A DNA stretch of 64,000 nucleotides from Flavobacterium ovatum (GCF_040703125.1 NZ_CP160035.1:1426001-1490000); one strand, 5' to 3'. Shown: positions 33,194 through 44,186, numbered from the stretch's first letter. Notes: generated from the letters alone by a model not told the origin. Made by a program: numbers and translations.

Positions 33194-35473
33194 ATGAACA
33201 AGGACAGTAAAAGAAGAGAGGCGTTATTATATCACGCAAAACCTACTCCAGGAAAAATTCAAGTAGTTCCAACTAAAAAATATGCCACTCAAAGAGATTT
33301 GTCATTAGCATATTCTCCGGGTGTAGCTGAACCTTGTTTAGAAATAGCGAAAGATGTTGATAATGTATATAAGTATACAGCTAAAGGTAATTTAGTTGCA
33401 GTAATTTCTAACGGAACAGCTGTTTTAGGTCTAGGGGATATTGGTCCTGAAGCTTCTAAGCCTGTGATGGAAGGAAAAGGACTGTTGTTTAAGATTTTTG
33501 CAGATATTGACGTATTTGATATTGAAGTTGATACTAAAAATGTTGAAGAGTTTATACAAACGGTAAAAAATATTGCTCCTACTTTTGGTGGTATTAATCT
33601 TGAAGATATTAAGGCGCCTGAGTCTTTTGAAATAGAGCGTAGGTTAGTGGAGGAATTGAATATTCCTGTGATGCATGACGATCAGCATGGAACTGCAATT
33701 ATTTCATCTGCGGCATTGATAAATGCTTTAGAATTAGCAGATAAAAAAGCAGAAGATGTGAGAATGGTTGTTTCGGGAGCAGGTTCTGCTGCTCTGGCTT
33801 GTGCAGATTTGTATATGTTGTTAGGGGTAAAACTCGAAAATATATTGATGTTTAACAGTAAAGGTTTGTTGACTAAAAACAATTCTGCATTGTCTGAATT
33901 ACAACAAAAATATGCAAAAGATATGGACTCAATAAGCCTTGAAGAAGCGCTTGTTGGAGCTGATGTATTTTTGGGGTTATCTTCGGGCGATATTATGTCT
34001 GCAAAGATGTTGCTTGGAATGGCTGAAAACCCTATTGTTTTCGCCATGGCAAACCCTAATCCAGAAATTGATTATAATCTAGCTATTCAAACTAGGAAAG
34101 ATATAATTATGGCTACAGGAAGGTCAGATCATCCTAATCAAGTAAATAATGTATTGGGTTTTCCATATATTTTTAGAGGGGCACTAGATGTTCGTGCATC
34201 TAAAATTAACGAGGCAATGAAAATGGCTGCTGTCCAAGCCCTAGCTTCATTGGCTAAAGAGTCCGTTCCAGAACAAGTCAACGTTGCTTATGGTGCTACT
34301 AAATTAGTTTTTGGTAGAGAATATATTATTCCAAAACCTTTCGATCCAAGATTGATAGCGATTGTTGCTCCTGCAGTGGCTAAGGCTGCTATGGATTCTG
34401 GTGTGGCTAAACATCCAATTACGGATTGGGCAAAATATGAAGAGGATTTATTAGAACGTCTTGGAAACGATAATAAAATGCTTCGTATGATTACCAATAA
34501 AGCTAAAATGGATCCTAAGCGCATTGTTTTTGCGGAAGCAGAACATTTAGACGTTTTAAAAGCAGCACAAATTGTTTTAGAAGAAGGCGTTGCTATTCCT
34601 ATTTTGCTTGGTAATAAAGAAGTTATTTCAGAATTAAAAGAAGAATTAGGTTTTGATGCAGAAGTTGAAATTATAGATCCAAAAGATAAAGAAGAGTCTC
34701 CAAGAAGAGATCGTTTTGCTGAAGCTTATTGGGAAACACGCAAAAGACGTGGAATTGCATTGTATGATGCTCAACGATTAATGCGTGAGAGGAATTATTT
34801 TGCAGCCATGATGGTTAATACAGGTGAAGCTGATGGTTTGGTGACAGGACATACAAGAAGTTATGCAACGGTATTAAAGCCTATGTTACAACTGGTTAAT
34901 AAAGCAGCTGGGGCGTCGATAGTAGCCACTACTAATATGATGATGACGGCAAGAGGGCCTATGTTCTTGTCTGATACTGCTGTAAATATTGATCCGACAG
35001 CCGAAGAATTGGCGAAAATAGCTTTGATGACAGCTAAAACAGCAAGAATGTTTGGAGTTGAACCAGTAATTGCTATGGTTTCTTATTCTAATTATGGTTC
35101 ATCGACAAATGCTAGAGCTTCTAAAGTTAGAGAAGCAGTTGCGTATTTACATGAAAATCATCCTGATTTAATTGTTGATGGTGAAATTCAATCTGATTTT
35201 GCCTTAAATCCTGAGATGTTAAAACAGAAATTTCCTTTTTCTAAATTAGTTGGGAAAAAAGTTAACACTTTAATTTTTCCAAATTTAGACTCAGCAAATA
35301 TTACATATAAATTGTTGAAAGAGTTGAATAAAGTGGAGTCAATTGGTCCAATTATGATGGGAATGGGTAAACCTGTTCACATTTTTCAATTAGGAGCAAG
35401 TGTGGAGGAAATGGTCAATATGGCGACAATTGCAGTATTGGATGCTCAAGAAAAAGGGAAAAACAAAAAATAA
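33194..35473 (+). CDS. maeB: NADP-dependent malic enzyme with phosphotransacetylase-like domain
   Basis: This enzyme converts malate to pyruvate and CO2 while reducing NADP. The 759-residue protein has the malic N domain (about 15-160, with AYSPGVAEPCLEI and MHDDQHGTAII), the NAD(P)-binding domain (about 160-410, with V-V-S-G-A-G-S-A) and a C-terminal phosphotransacetylase-like domain (about 425-755). That domain is regulatory, not catalytic, in characterised MaeB proteins. The position upstream of ruvA and sprA is conserved in flavobacteria. Confidence 0.95.
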   Translation: MNKDSKRREALLYHAKPTPGKIQVVPTKKYATQRDLSLAYSPGVAEPCLEIAKDVDNVYKYTAKGNLVAVISNGTAVLGLGDIGPEASKPVMEGKGLLFKIFADIDVFDIEVDTKNVEEFIQTVKNIAPTFGGINLEDIKAPESFEIERRLVEELNIPVMHDDQHGTAIISSAALINALELADKKAEDVRMVVSGAGSAALACADLYMLLGVKLENILMFNSKGLLTKNNSALSELQQKYAKDMDSISLEEALVGADVFLGLSSGDIMSAKMLLGMAENPIVFAMANPNPEIDYNLAIQTRKDIIMATGRSDHPNQVNNVLGFPYIFRGALDVRASKINEAMKMAAVQALASLAKESVPEQVNVAYGATKLVFGREYIIPKPFDPRLIAIVAPAVAKAAMDSGVAKHPITDWAKYEEDLLERLGNDNKMLRMITNKAKMDPKRIVFAEAEHLDVLKAAQIVLEEGVAIPILLGNKEVISELKEELGFDAEVEIIDPKDKEESPRRDRFAEAYWETRKRRGIALYDAQRLMRERNYFAAMMVNTGEADGLVTGHTRSYATVLKPMLQLVNKAAGASIVATTNMMMTARGPMFLSDTAVNIDPTAEELAKIALMTAKTARMFGVEPVIAMVSYSNYGSSTNARASKVREAVAYLHENHPDLIVDGEIQSDFALNPEMLKQKFPFSKLVGKKVNTLIFPNLDSANITYKLLKELNKVESIGPIMMGMGKPVHIFQLGASVEEMVNMATIAVLDAQEKGKNKK

Positions 35474-35534
35474 TTTGAAGTTCTTTTCAATGGAAGTTTA
35501 GTAGAACTTTTAGCGAATTATATTTAATAAATAA

Positions 35535-36116
35535 ATGATAGCACATTTACAAGGGAAATTAGTTGAAAAAACACCAACTGATGTGGTGATAGACTGCAAT
35601 GGAGTAGGGTATCATGTGAATATTTCATTACACACCTATTCCTTATTACCTAACTCTGATTTTGTTAAATTATTTACCCATCTTCAGATAAAAGAAGATG
35701 CTCATACTTTGTTTGGATTTATAGAAAAATCAGAAAGAGAAATTTTTAAATTATTATTATCTGTTTCAGGAATTGGAGCTAGTATTGCTAGAACCATGTT
35801 GTCTTCATTGAATCCACAACAAGTAACCAATGCAATTGCTTCTGGTGATGTTACAACTATTCAGTCGGTTAAAGGAATTGGGAGTAAGACAGCTCAAAGA
35901 GTGATTTTGGATTTGAAAGATAAGATGATCAAGTTGTATGATATTGATGAAATTTCAATCTGTCAAAGCAATACAAATAAAGATGAAGCGTTATCTGCAC
36001 TAGAAGTTTTAGGATTTGTACGTAAAACATCCGAAAAGATTATTGAAAAAATCGTAAAAGAAGATCCTGATGCATCTGTTGAATCGATTATCAAGCAGGC
36101 TTTAAAAAACTTTTAA
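35535..36116 (+). CDS. ruvA: Holliday junction branch migration protein RuvA
   Basis: RuvA is the tetramer that holds the Holliday junction and loads RuvB. The 193-residue protein begins MIAHLQGKLVEKTPTDVVID, the OB-fold domain. Two helix-hairpin-helix motifs follow (about 72-130, with V-S-G-I-G-A and K-G-I-G-S-K-T-A-Q-R), and the C-terminal domain III (about 150-193) contacts RuvB. It is 61 bases after maeB and 24 bases before sprA. Confidence 0.96.
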   Translation: MIAHLQGKLVEKTPTDVVIDCNGVGYHVNISLHTYSLLPNSDFVKLFTHLQIKEDAHTLFGFIEKSEREIFKLLLSVSGIGASIARTMLSSLNPQQVTNAIASGDVTTIQSVKGIGSKTAQRVILDLKDKMIKLYDIDEISICQSNTNKDEALSALEVLGFVRKTSEKIIEKIVKEDPDASVESIIKQALKNF

Positions 36117-36140
36117 ATAAAATTAAAAAACACGAATTGT

Positions 36141-39100
36141 ATGTATAGGATTTATACTTTTTTGCTGGTTTTATTTTGTGGTTTTGTATCGCAGGCTCAA
36201 GAAAATGAAATTGCTCAAGATACTGTCAAAAAGGGATATTCTCTTGGAAAGGTTGAGTTGAAAAAACCTCAGAGTATTCTCTCGGCATATACTTATGACC
36301 CTGTAACGGATAGATATATTTATACTAATTCAGTTGAAGGGTTCTCTATTAGTTATCCAATCATTTTGACGCCAAAAGAATATGAAAGCTTAGTCCTGAA
36401 AGAGTCTATGCGAGATTATTTTAAACAAAAATCAGATGCAATTGATGGTAAAAAAGAAGGAAGCGAAGAGGCGAAGAAAGATTTACTTCCTAAATATTAT
36501 GTGAATTCTGGTTTTTTTGAATCGATTTTTGGCGGAAATACAATTGATGTAAAACCAACGGGCTCTGTTGAAATGGATTTAGGAGCACGTTACTCTAAAC
36601 AAGATAATCCATCTTTTTCACCAAGAAACAGGTCTAATCTCGCTTTTGATTTTAATCAAAGAATCAGTATGAGTTTAATGGGGAAAGTAGGAACTAGAGT
36701 AAATGTTAACGCTAATTACGATACTCAATCTACTTTTGCTTTTCAAAATTTACTAAAGTTGGATTACACTGCAACTGAGGATGATATCTTTCAGAAAATT
36801 GAGATAGGTAATGTAAGTATGCCTTTAAATAGCTCTTTGATTCGTGGAGCCCAAAGTTTATTTGGTGTAAAAGCACAGTTGCAATTTGGTAAAACTACTG
36901 TAACAGGTGTGTTTTCAGAGCAAAAATCACAAACCAAAAGTGTTGTAGTTCAAGGAGGAGGGACAATCCAGAATTTTGATGTTTTTGCTTTGGATTATGA
37001 TAATGACAGACACTTTTTCTTGTCGCAATTTTTTAGAAATAAATACGATAATGCGCTTAAAAATTATCCATTCATCGATAGTAGAGTTCAAATTACAAGA
37101 CTAGAAATTTGGGTTACTAATAAGCAAAATAGAGTGACAACGAACTCTAATAATTTAAGAAATATTATTGCGCTTCAAGATTTGGGAGAAGGTCAAATCA
37201 CTGGTATTCCAGATTATGAAGTGGTGATTTTAGACCCCTCTACAGGAATGTTTAATAATCCAATTGATTCCCCTTCTGACAATTCAAATAATAAGTTTGA
37301 TCCAACTAAAATTGGTGTTGGTACTAGTTTCTTAAATAGTAATATTCGTGAAATAGCCACTGCAAATTCTGGTTTTAATGGGTTTACACCTAGAGAAGGC
37401 CAAGATTATTCTAAATTAGAAAATGCTAGAAAATTGTTGCCTAATGAATATACTTATCATCCACAATTAGGATACATATCTTTGCAACAACGATTATCAA
37501 ATGATGAAGTTCTTGCAGTAGCTTATGAATACACCATAGGTGATAAAGTTTATCAAGTGGGGGAATTTGGTAATGATGGTGTAGAATCTACAGTTGTAAC
37601 GGGAGGTAGCTCTTCCGGTCAAGCAGTTATTACTCAAAGTTTACTATTGAAAATGCTGAAAAGTAATTTGACCTATGTTAAGCGTAAAGCGATGTCAATA
37701 GGAGGAATAGAAGTTGAAGTTTCAACTCCAATCTGGAACTTGATGATGAAAAACATTTATCAAATCCCAGGTGCTTATCAAGTCAAACAAGAAGATTTTA
37801 GATTTAATATTTTATATACAGATCCGTCTCCTTTAAATTACATTACTGAAGCTAAAAATACTGCTGGAGTAATTGTTCCTTTCCCTTCTAATCCTGCTGC
37901 TGCTAATAAAGTAGCTGAGACTCCATTGTTGAAAGTTTTCAATCTGGATAAGTTAAACTATAATAATGATCCTCAAACTGGTGGAGATGGTTTTTTTGAT
38001 TTTATGGAAGGATTAACTGTGGATTCTCAAAATGGGAGAATCATTTTCACGACCAAAGAGCCCTTTGGAGAATTGCTTTTTTCTAAATTGAAAAACCCAT
38101 CTAGTGCAGAGAATTACAATGATCCTACTACTTATAATGAAAATCAGAAAAAATATGTTTTTCGAACTATGTACCGTAATACCCAAGCAGGTTCATTAGA
38201 AGATAGTGATAAAAATAAATTCTTATTAAGAGGTAAGTATAAATCAACTGGAGGTGATGGGATTCCTATTGGGGCATTTAACGTGCCACAAGGTTCGGTG
38301 GTAGTTACTGCAGGAGGTCGTAAATTAGTGGAAGGTGTCGATTATAGTGTGAATTATCAACTGGGGCGTGTTCAAATTTTGGACGCCTCTTTGCAAGCGT
38401 CTAATACTCCTATTAATATTTCCCTAGAAAATAATTCAATTTTTGGTCAACAAACGACCCGTTTTATGGGAGTAAATGTGGAGCATAAAATATCAGATAA
38501 ATTTGTTGTTGGAGCAACTTTATTGAAAATGTCTGAAAGACCATTTACACAAAAATCAAATTATGGACAAGAGTCTGTAAATAATACTATTTTTGGATTT
38601 AATACAAATTTTTCTACCGAAGTGCCTTTCTTTACTCGATTAGTAAATAAATTACCTAATGTAGATACGGATGTTCCTTCTAGCTTGTCTGTAAGAGGTG
38701 AAGTTGCTTTTTTGAGGCCAAATGCATCTAAGATCGATAGCTTTAATGGCGAATCAACCATTTATGTTGATGATTTTGAAGGCTCGCAATCTACTATTGA
38801 TATGAGGTCTCCTTATGCTTGGAGTTTGTCTTCAACTCCAGAAAGAAATGCTTCGAGTACTTATGATTTTGGAGGTAATGCCAATGATTTAAGTTATGGT
38901 TTTAAGAGATCTAAATTAGCATGGTATTCAATAGATCCAGTTTTTTACACTTCTAAGCCTGCAGGTGTGTCTAATAACGATTTGTCGTTGAATAAAACTA
39001 GAAGGGTGTATAGTGAAGAGTTGTATCCATTAACAGATATTGCTTTAGGACAGACACAAGTAGTAAGTACTCTAGATTTAACATATTTCCCTTCGGAAAG

Positions 39101-42100
39101 GGGGCCCTATAATAATAATGCGAATTATGCTTCGAATCCAAAAGAGAATTTTGGAGGAATTATGAGAGCCATTAACTCCACTAATTTTGAGCAAGGAAAT
39201 GTTGAATATATTCAGTTTTGGGTTCAAGATCCATACGTAGGAAAAGGAGAGGTATCATCAGTTAATACCGGAAAACTGTATTTTAACTTAGGAGAAGTAT
39301 CTGAGGACATATTAAAAGATGGTAGAAAACAATTTGAAAACGGATTAGGTCCAGATCAAATTTTGACTAACCCACGACCAATTTGGGGAGATGTACCAGC
39401 TTCACAGTCATTAATTTATGCGTTTGATACAGATGTGAATAATCGTGCCAATCAAGATGTTGGTTTGGATGGTTTGTCCAATGGTAAGGAGGCAGAAGTA
39501 TATACAAACTTCGCTTCTGAACCTGATCCAGCTGCCGATGATTATACTTTTTATCTAAATACAACGGGAAGTATAATTAACAGATATAAGAATTACAATG
39601 GGGTTCAAGGGAATTCAGCAGTAAATATTACCGATGCGAATAGAGCTTCAACTTCAGTTCCGGATGTTGAAGATGTAAATAGAGATAATACCATGAATAC
39701 CATTAATGCTTATTATGAATATAGCGTTGATATGAAAAAAGACATGAGTATTGGGGAGAATTATATCACTGATATTCGTGAGACTCAGGTTACTTTACCT
39801 AATGGAGAAACAACCCCTGCTAGATGGATTCAATTTAAAATTCCAATTGCTAAGCCTCAAAATACTATTGGGCAAATTGATGATTTTAGATCCATTCGTT
39901 TTATGAGAATGTTTGTGACTGGGTTTGATGAAGAGGTAACGCTACGTTTTGGTTCATTGGATTTAGTGAGAGGTGATTGGAGAAGGTATGGCAGTACTCT
40001 TGATTTTAATGATACTAATGTTGATGATGATGGTACTAATTTAGATGTAATTGCGGTAAATATTCAAGAAAATAATACACGTTGTCCTATTAATTATACA
40101 CAACCTCCAGGGGTGGTTAGGGAACAATTGTATAATAATAATACAATAATTAATCAAAATGAGCAAGCCTTGTCTCTAAGGGTTTCTGGGGATGGATTGG
40201 AGCCTAAAGATGCTAGAGCTGTCTATAAAAACGTAAGTATTGACATGCGTCAGTATAAGAGATTGAAAATGTTTTTACACGCTGAGTCATTGCCTAATCA
40301 GTCTTTATTGGGTGATGATAAAATGGTTGGTTTTATTCGTTTTGGAAATGATTTTAATCAAAACTTTTATCAGATTGAGATTCCTTTAAAAGTGACTATT
40401 CCTTCAAATTGTTCTCCTTTAAGTGCTGAATTAGTTTGGCCTGAAAGTAATCAGATTGATTTAGCATTATCCTTATTAACGAAATTAAAAATCCAATCAA
40501 AGATTATTGATCCTACTACCTTGCCTTTGGATGGAATTTACTTTCAAAATGAGGAAGATTTAGATGGTTCCGCTAGTTCAAAAACAAATAAATTACGTTT
40601 AGGAGTGAAAGGTAATCCGAATTTCGGATTAGTACGTACTTTGATGGTAGGGGTGAAAAGTAACGCTACAGATGCAGAAGGAAAAATTAAAGGGGAAGTT
40701 TGGTTTAATGAACTTCGATTATCTGAGATGGACAATGCTGGTGGTATGGCGGCATTATTAAATGTGGATACTAATTTTGCTGATTTAGCTACTGTATCCG
40801 CTACAGGTAAAAAGAGTACAGTAGGTTTCGGTGCTATTGAGCAAGGTGCAAATGAACGTAGTCGTGAAGATATTCAACAATATAATATTGTAACTAATAT
40901 TAATTTAGGAAAGCTATTGCCTAGTAAATGGGGGATTAATTTGCCGTTTAATTATTCAGTAGGAGAAGAAACTATAACGCCTTTGTATGATCCTTTTAAT
41001 GCTGATATTAAGATTAAAGAATTGTTAGAAAACACAAATAGTCAGGCTGAGAAAGATAATATTGTTAATAGAGCTGTGGACTATACAAAACGGACTAGTA
41101 TTAATTTTATTGGAGTAAGAAAACAAAGGAGTCCTGAGCAAAAACAACATGTTTATGATCCTGAGAATTTTACTTTCTCTCAATCTATTAATAAAGTAGA
41201 ACGTCATGATTATGAAATTGAGGATTATTTAGATCAGCAAGCTTTGACTGCTGTGGATTATTCGTATAGTTTTCAATCGAAAGCTATTGAGCCTTTCAAG
41301 AAATCTAAATTCATGAAGAAAAGCACTTATTGGAAGATGTTAAGCGATTTTAATTTTAATTATTTACCTTCTAATATCACTTTTAATACAAATATTAACA
41401 GGCAATACAATCGCCAACAATTTAGACAAGTGGATGTAGAAGGTATAGGCCTTGATCCATTGTATAGAAGGAATTTTGCATTTAATTACCAATATGGAGT
41501 AAATTATAATTTAACGAAATCGTTGAAATTAAATTACACGGCCTCATCCAATAATATTGTAAAAAATTATTTAAATGAGGATAATGAGCCTATAGCTGAT
41601 TTCTCAATTTGGGACGGATATTGGGATAGTGGAGATCCGTTTAATCATACACAACAATTAGTGGTGAATTACGAATTACCTATTAATAAGATTCCTGTAT
41701 TTAGCTTCGTTAAAGCAAATTACACCTATACAGGGAATTATAGCTGGCAACGTGCTTCTACGTTTTTATCCGAATTAGAAATTGACGGTTCCGTATATAA
41801 TTTAGGGAATACTATTCAAAATGCTAGAGCACACACTCTGAATAGTAGTTTTAATATGGATATGCTTTACAAATATTTAGGGTTAACTAAGGCGAGTAGC
41901 AGGCAATTAATGAAGCCTAAAACAATACCAAAGCCTGGTGAAAAGGTGACGAACATTACAGCAGCTAGGCCTGATGCTAAGCAAAGTCCGTTTGTAGATG
42001 GATTGATGGGGGTTTTGACAAGTGTAAAAAACATTCAACTTAATTATACCGATAATAGTGGAACAGTTTTGCCTGGTTTTACACCTGGTCTAGGCTTTTT

Positions 42101-43343
42101 TGGTTCCTCAAAACCAAGTTTAGGCTTTGTTTTTGGTAGTCAAGATGATATTCGATTTGAAGCGGCTAAGAATGGTTGGCTGACAGATTATCAGGATTTT
42201 AATCAAAATTTCACACAGGTTAATAATAAAATATTGAAAGTAACCGCAAATGTCGATTTGTTCCCTGATTTAAAAATTGATTTAAATGCAGACCGATCGT
42301 ATTCTAAGAATTTTACCGAGCAATATGATGTGTCTTCTGACGGAACGTATAATTCACGTTCTCCATATACATATGGTATGTTCTCTATCTCCACGGTTAT
42401 GATTAAGTCGGCTTTTTCTACTAGTGATGAGAATATTTCAGAAGTATTCAATGAGTTTAGAGATAATAGGCTTGTGGTGGCAAATCGTTTGGCTACTGAA
42501 AGAGGGATAGATGTAAATAATCCGGCTAATTTAGATGCAGAAGGTTATCCGATAGGTTTTGGGAAAAATAATCAAGCAGTTTTGTTGCCAGCGTTTTTGG
42601 CAGCTTATACTGGGGGAGATGCTTCGAGTACTTCACTTGGTGCTTTTAGGAATTTTCCAATTCCAAACTGGTCTGTGAAGTACAACGGTTTGATGCGATA
42701 TGAGGTTTTCAAGAAGAATTTCAAGCGCTTTTCTTTGCAACACAATTATAGAGCGTCATATACTATTAATCAATATCGTTCTAATTTTAAATATGATGAT
42801 AATCCAAATGGAACTGATGATAGTGGTAATTTTTACAACAAAACATTAATTTCGAATATTAACTTAGTAGAGCAATTTAGCCCGCTAATTCGCGTTGATT
42901 TTGAATTGAAAAATGCATTTAAATTCCTTACCGAAATTAAAAAAGATAGAGCGTTATCGATGAGTTTTGATAATAATTTATTAACAGAGGTAAAAGGTAT
43001 TGAGTATATCATAGGTTTGGGTTATAGATTTAAAGATGTTATTTTCTCTTCTAGGTTAGCTGATAATCCAACGGGAGTAATAAAAGGTGATATCAATATG
43101 AAAGCAGATTTATCTTATCGTAACAATCAAACTATTGTACGTTATTTAAATTATGATAATAACCAATTAGCGGCGGGACAAAATATTTGGTCTTTAAAGT
43201 TTACTGCGGATTATTCGTTTAGTAAAAATTTAACTGCCATATTTTATTATGATCACTCGTTCTCCAAAGCAGTTATATCGACTTCATTCCCGTTAACAAA
43301 CATTCGATCTGGTTTCACGCTGCGTTATAATTTTGGGAATTAA
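36141..43343 (+). CDS. sprA: Type IX secretion / gliding outer-membrane translocon SprA
   Basis: SprA is the very large beta-barrel that forms the type IX secretion channel in the outer membrane. This 2400-residue protein has a signal peptide (about 1-20, ending VSQAQ), early SprA_N-type sequence (LPKYYVNSGFFESIFGGNTI) and many amphipathic strands through to the C-terminus, which ends RSGFTLRYNFGN as expected for a barrel. Length and neighbours (maeB, ruvA upstream; gcvH, VanZ and remB downstream) agree with F. johnsoniae. It exports adhesins such as SprB and needs the other Gld/Spr proteins. Confidence 0.97.
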   Translation: MYRIYTFLLVLFCGFVSQAQENEIAQDTVKKGYSLGKVELKKPQSILSAYTYDPVTDRYIYTNSVEGFSISYPIILTPKEYESLVLKESMRDYFKQKSDAIDGKKEGSEEAKKDLLPKYYVNSGFFESIFGGNTIDVKPTGSVEMDLGARYSKQDNPSFSPRNRSNLAFDFNQRISMSLMGKVGTRVNVNANYDTQSTFAFQNLLKLDYTATEDDIFQKIEIGNVSMPLNSSLIRGAQSLFGVKAQLQFGKTTVTGVFSEQKSQTKSVVVQGGGTIQNFDVFALDYDNDRHFFLSQFFRNKYDNALKNYPFIDSRVQITRLEIWVTNKQNRVTTNSNNLRNIIALQDLGEGQITGIPDYEVVILDPSTGMFNNPIDSPSDNSNNKFDPTKIGVGTSFLNSNIREIATANSGFNGFTPREGQDYSKLENARKLLPNEYTYHPQLGYISLQQRLSNDEVLAVAYEYTIGDKVYQVGEFGNDGVESTVVTGGSSSGQAVITQSLLLKMLKSNLTYVKRKAMSIGGIEVEVSTPIWNLMMKNIYQIPGAYQVKQEDFRFNILYTDPSPLNYITEAKNTAGVIVPFPSNPAAANKVAETPLLKVFNLDKLNYNNDPQTGGDGFFDFMEGLTVDSQNGRIIFTTKEPFGELLFSKLKNPSSAENYNDPTTYNENQKKYVFRTMYRNTQAGSLEDSDKNKFLLRGKYKSTGGDGIPIGAFNVPQGSVVVTAGGRKLVEGVDYSVNYQLGRVQILDASLQASNTPINISLENNSIFGQQTTRFMGVNVEHKISDKFVVGATLLKMSERPFTQKSNYGQESVNNTIFGFNTNFSTEVPFFTRLVNKLPNVDTDVPSSLSVRGEVAFLRPNASKIDSFNGESTIYVDDFEGSQSTIDMRSPYAWSLSSTPERNASSTYDFGGNANDLSYGFKRSKLAWYSIDPVFYTSKPAGVSNNDLSLNKTRRVYSEELYPLTDIALGQTQVVSTLDLTYFPSERGPYNNNANYASNPKENFGGIMRAINSTNFEQGNVEYIQFWVQDPYVGKGEVSSVNTGKLYFNLGEVSEDILKDGRKQFENGLGPDQILTNPRPIWGDVPASQSLIYAFDTDVNNRANQDVGLDGLSNGKEAEVYTNFASEPDPAADDYTFYLNTTGSIINRYKNYNGVQGNSAVNITDANRASTSVPDVEDVNRDNTMNTINAYYEYSVDMKKDMSIGENYITDIRETQVTLPNGETTPARWIQFKIPIAKPQNTIGQIDDFRSIRFMRMFVTGFDEEVTLRFGSLDLVRGDWRRYGSTLDFNDTNVDDDGTNLDVIAVNIQENNTRCPINYTQPPGVVREQLYNNNTIINQNEQALSLRVSGDGLEPKDARAVYKNVSIDMRQYKRLKMFLHAESLPNQSLLGDDKMVGFIRFGNDFNQNFYQIEIPLKVTIPSNCSPLSAELVWPESNQIDLALSLLTKLKIQSKIIDPTTLPLDGIYFQNEEDLDGSASSKTNKLRLGVKGNPNFGLVRTLMVGVKSNATDAEGKIKGEVWFNELRLSEMDNAGGMAALLNVDTNFADLATVSATGKKSTVGFGAIEQGANERSREDIQQYNIVTNINLGKLLPSKWGINLPFNYSVGEETITPLYDPFNADIKIKELLENTNSQAEKDNIVNRAVDYTKRTSINFIGVRKQRSPEQKQHVYDPENFTFSQSINKVERHDYEIEDYLDQQALTAVDYSYSFQSKAIEPFKKSKFMKKSTYWKMLSDFNFNYLPSNITFNTNINRQYNRQQFRQVDVEGIGLDPLYRRNFAFNYQYGVNYNLTKSLKLNYTASSNNIVKNYLNEDNEPIADFSIWDGYWDSGDPFNHTQQLVVNYELPINKIPVFSFVKANYTYTGNYSWQRASTFLSELEIDGSVYNLGNTIQNARAHTLNSSFNMDMLYKYLGLTKASSRQLMKPKTIPKPGEKVTNITAARPDAKQSPFVDGLMGVLTSVKNIQLNYTDNSGTVLPGFTPGLGFFGSSKPSLGFVFGSQDDIRFEAAKNGWLTDYQDFNQNFTQVNNKILKVTANVDLFPDLKIDLNADRSYSKNFTEQYDVSSDGTYNSRSPYTYGMFSISTVMIKSAFSTSDENISEVFNEFRDNRLVVANRLATERGIDVNNPANLDAEGYPIGFGKNNQAVLLPAFLAAYTGGDASSTSLGAFRNFPIPNWSVKYNGLMRYEVFKKNFKRFSLQHNYRASYTINQYRSNFKYDDNPNGTDDSGNFYNKTLISNINLVEQFSPLIRVDFELKNAFKFLTEIKKDRALSMSFDNNLLTEVKGIEYIIGLGYRFKDVIFSSRLADNPTGVIKGDINMKADLSYRNNQTIVRYLNYDNNQLAAGQNIWSLKFTADYSFSKNLTAIFYYDHSFSKAVISTSFPLTNIRSGFTLRYNFGN

Positions 43344-43378
43344 TTTTATAACTAAATAGAATTTGTATAGAAGATTGT

Positions 43379-43386
43379 TACATTTG
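43379..43386 (+). promoter_or_regulatory. Predicted -7 box for gcvH
   Basis: TACATTTG matches TAnnTTTG, 39 bases before the gcvH ATG. No well-placed -33 box is seen. Confidence 0.5.
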
Positions 43387-43397
43387 CAAAATAAAAT

Positions 43398-43420
43398 TCA
43401 ATTATCAATTATCAATTAAT
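43398..43420 (+). repeat. Short tandem repeat in the gcvH leader
   Basis: Three near-perfect copies of TCAATTA stand in tandem between the promoter box and the gcvH start codon. It is a simple repeat that could vary in number between strains. Confidence 0.6.
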
Positions 43421-43425
43421 TTAAA

Positions 43426-43806
43426 ATGAGTATACCGTCAAATTTAAAGTACACTAAAGATCACGAGTGGGTTAGTCTAGAAGGAGATATAGCAACTATT
43501 GGGATTACCCATTTTGCACAAAAAGAATTAGGTGATATCGTTTATGTAGAGGTAGAAACTTTGGATCAAGTTCTTGAGAAAGATGAAGTTTTTGGTACTG
43601 TTGAGGCTGTAAAAACAGTTTCTGATTTATTTCTTCCCTTGGCGGGAGAAGTTATAGCATTTAATGATTCATTAGAAGATACGCCTGAAGCTGTGAATTC
43701 AGATCCTTATGGAGCTGGATGGATGATAAAAGTAAAAGTATCTGATGTGGCTGATTATGAAACTTTGCTTTCTGATGCTGATTATAAAGCTTTAATAGGT
43801 GCTTAA
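43426..43806 (+). CDS. gcvH: Glycine cleavage system H protein
   Basis: GcvH carries the aminomethyl group on a lipoyl arm between the P, T and L proteins of the glycine cleavage system. The 126-residue protein has the lipoylated lysine K63 in F-G-T-V-E-A-V-K-T-V-S-D, and starts MSIPSNLKYTKDHEWVSLEG. The gene sits between sprA and VanZ as in other flavobacteria; the functional link is not apparent. Its stop codon overlaps the start of the next gene. Confidence 0.97.
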   Translation: MSIPSNLKYTKDHEWVSLEGDIATIGITHFAQKELGDIVYVEVETLDQVLEKDEVFGTVEAVKTVSDLFLPLAGEVIAFNDSLEDTPEAVNSDPYGAGWMIKVKVSDVADYETLLSDADYKALIGA

Positions 43807-44185
43807 GAAATTATTCTTGTCCGCAGCTACCTTATGGACTTCCATTGTACTTGTTTTATGTTTAATACGATTAGATGGAGCCCCACAAGTTGAAGTTGTG
43901 AATTTTGATAAATACATTCATGGTGTTTTTCATTTTATTTTTACAATGCTTTGGTTTTTGTTTTTCAAATTGCATTTTAAAAAGGAGAATAAATTCAAGC
44001 CTTTTGTAGTTTCATTTTTGCTCTCAGTATCGTTTGGTGTATTGATTGAAGTATTGCAACAATGGTGTACACAAAGTCGTACTGGTGATTTGCTTGATGT
44101 TCTAGCAAATATGTTTGGGGCGACTGTAGCAATAGGGCTATTCTATATATTAGATAGTTATAAGTTTTTGAGTAAAATATGTTAA
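43799..44185 (+). CDS. VanZ-family membrane protein
   Basis: The 128-residue protein has three to four hydrophobic helices and starts at a GTG (43799) that lies within the last codons of gcvH. No ATG is available until about residue 50. The motif ending EVLQQWCTQSRTGDLLDVLA is typical of VanZ-like proteins (E-x-x-Q...R-x-x-D-x-x-D). The role of this family is poorly defined; VanZ itself gives teicoplanin resistance, but that cannot be transferred here. It overlaps gcvH by 8 bases, and a terminator follows. Confidence 0.85.
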   Translation: MLKKLFLSAATLWTSIVLVLCLIRLDGAPQVEVVNFDKYIHGVFHFIFTMLWFLFFKLHFKKENKFKPFVVSFLLSVSFGVLIEVLQQWCTQSRTGDLLDVLANMFGATVAIGLFYILDSYKFLSKIC

Positions 44186-44186
44186 T

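Noticed and set aside
43398..43420. Tandem TCAATTA units as a CRISPR-like array
   Set aside because: The units are seven bases, touch each other, have no spacers and no cas genes nearby. It is a simple repeat.
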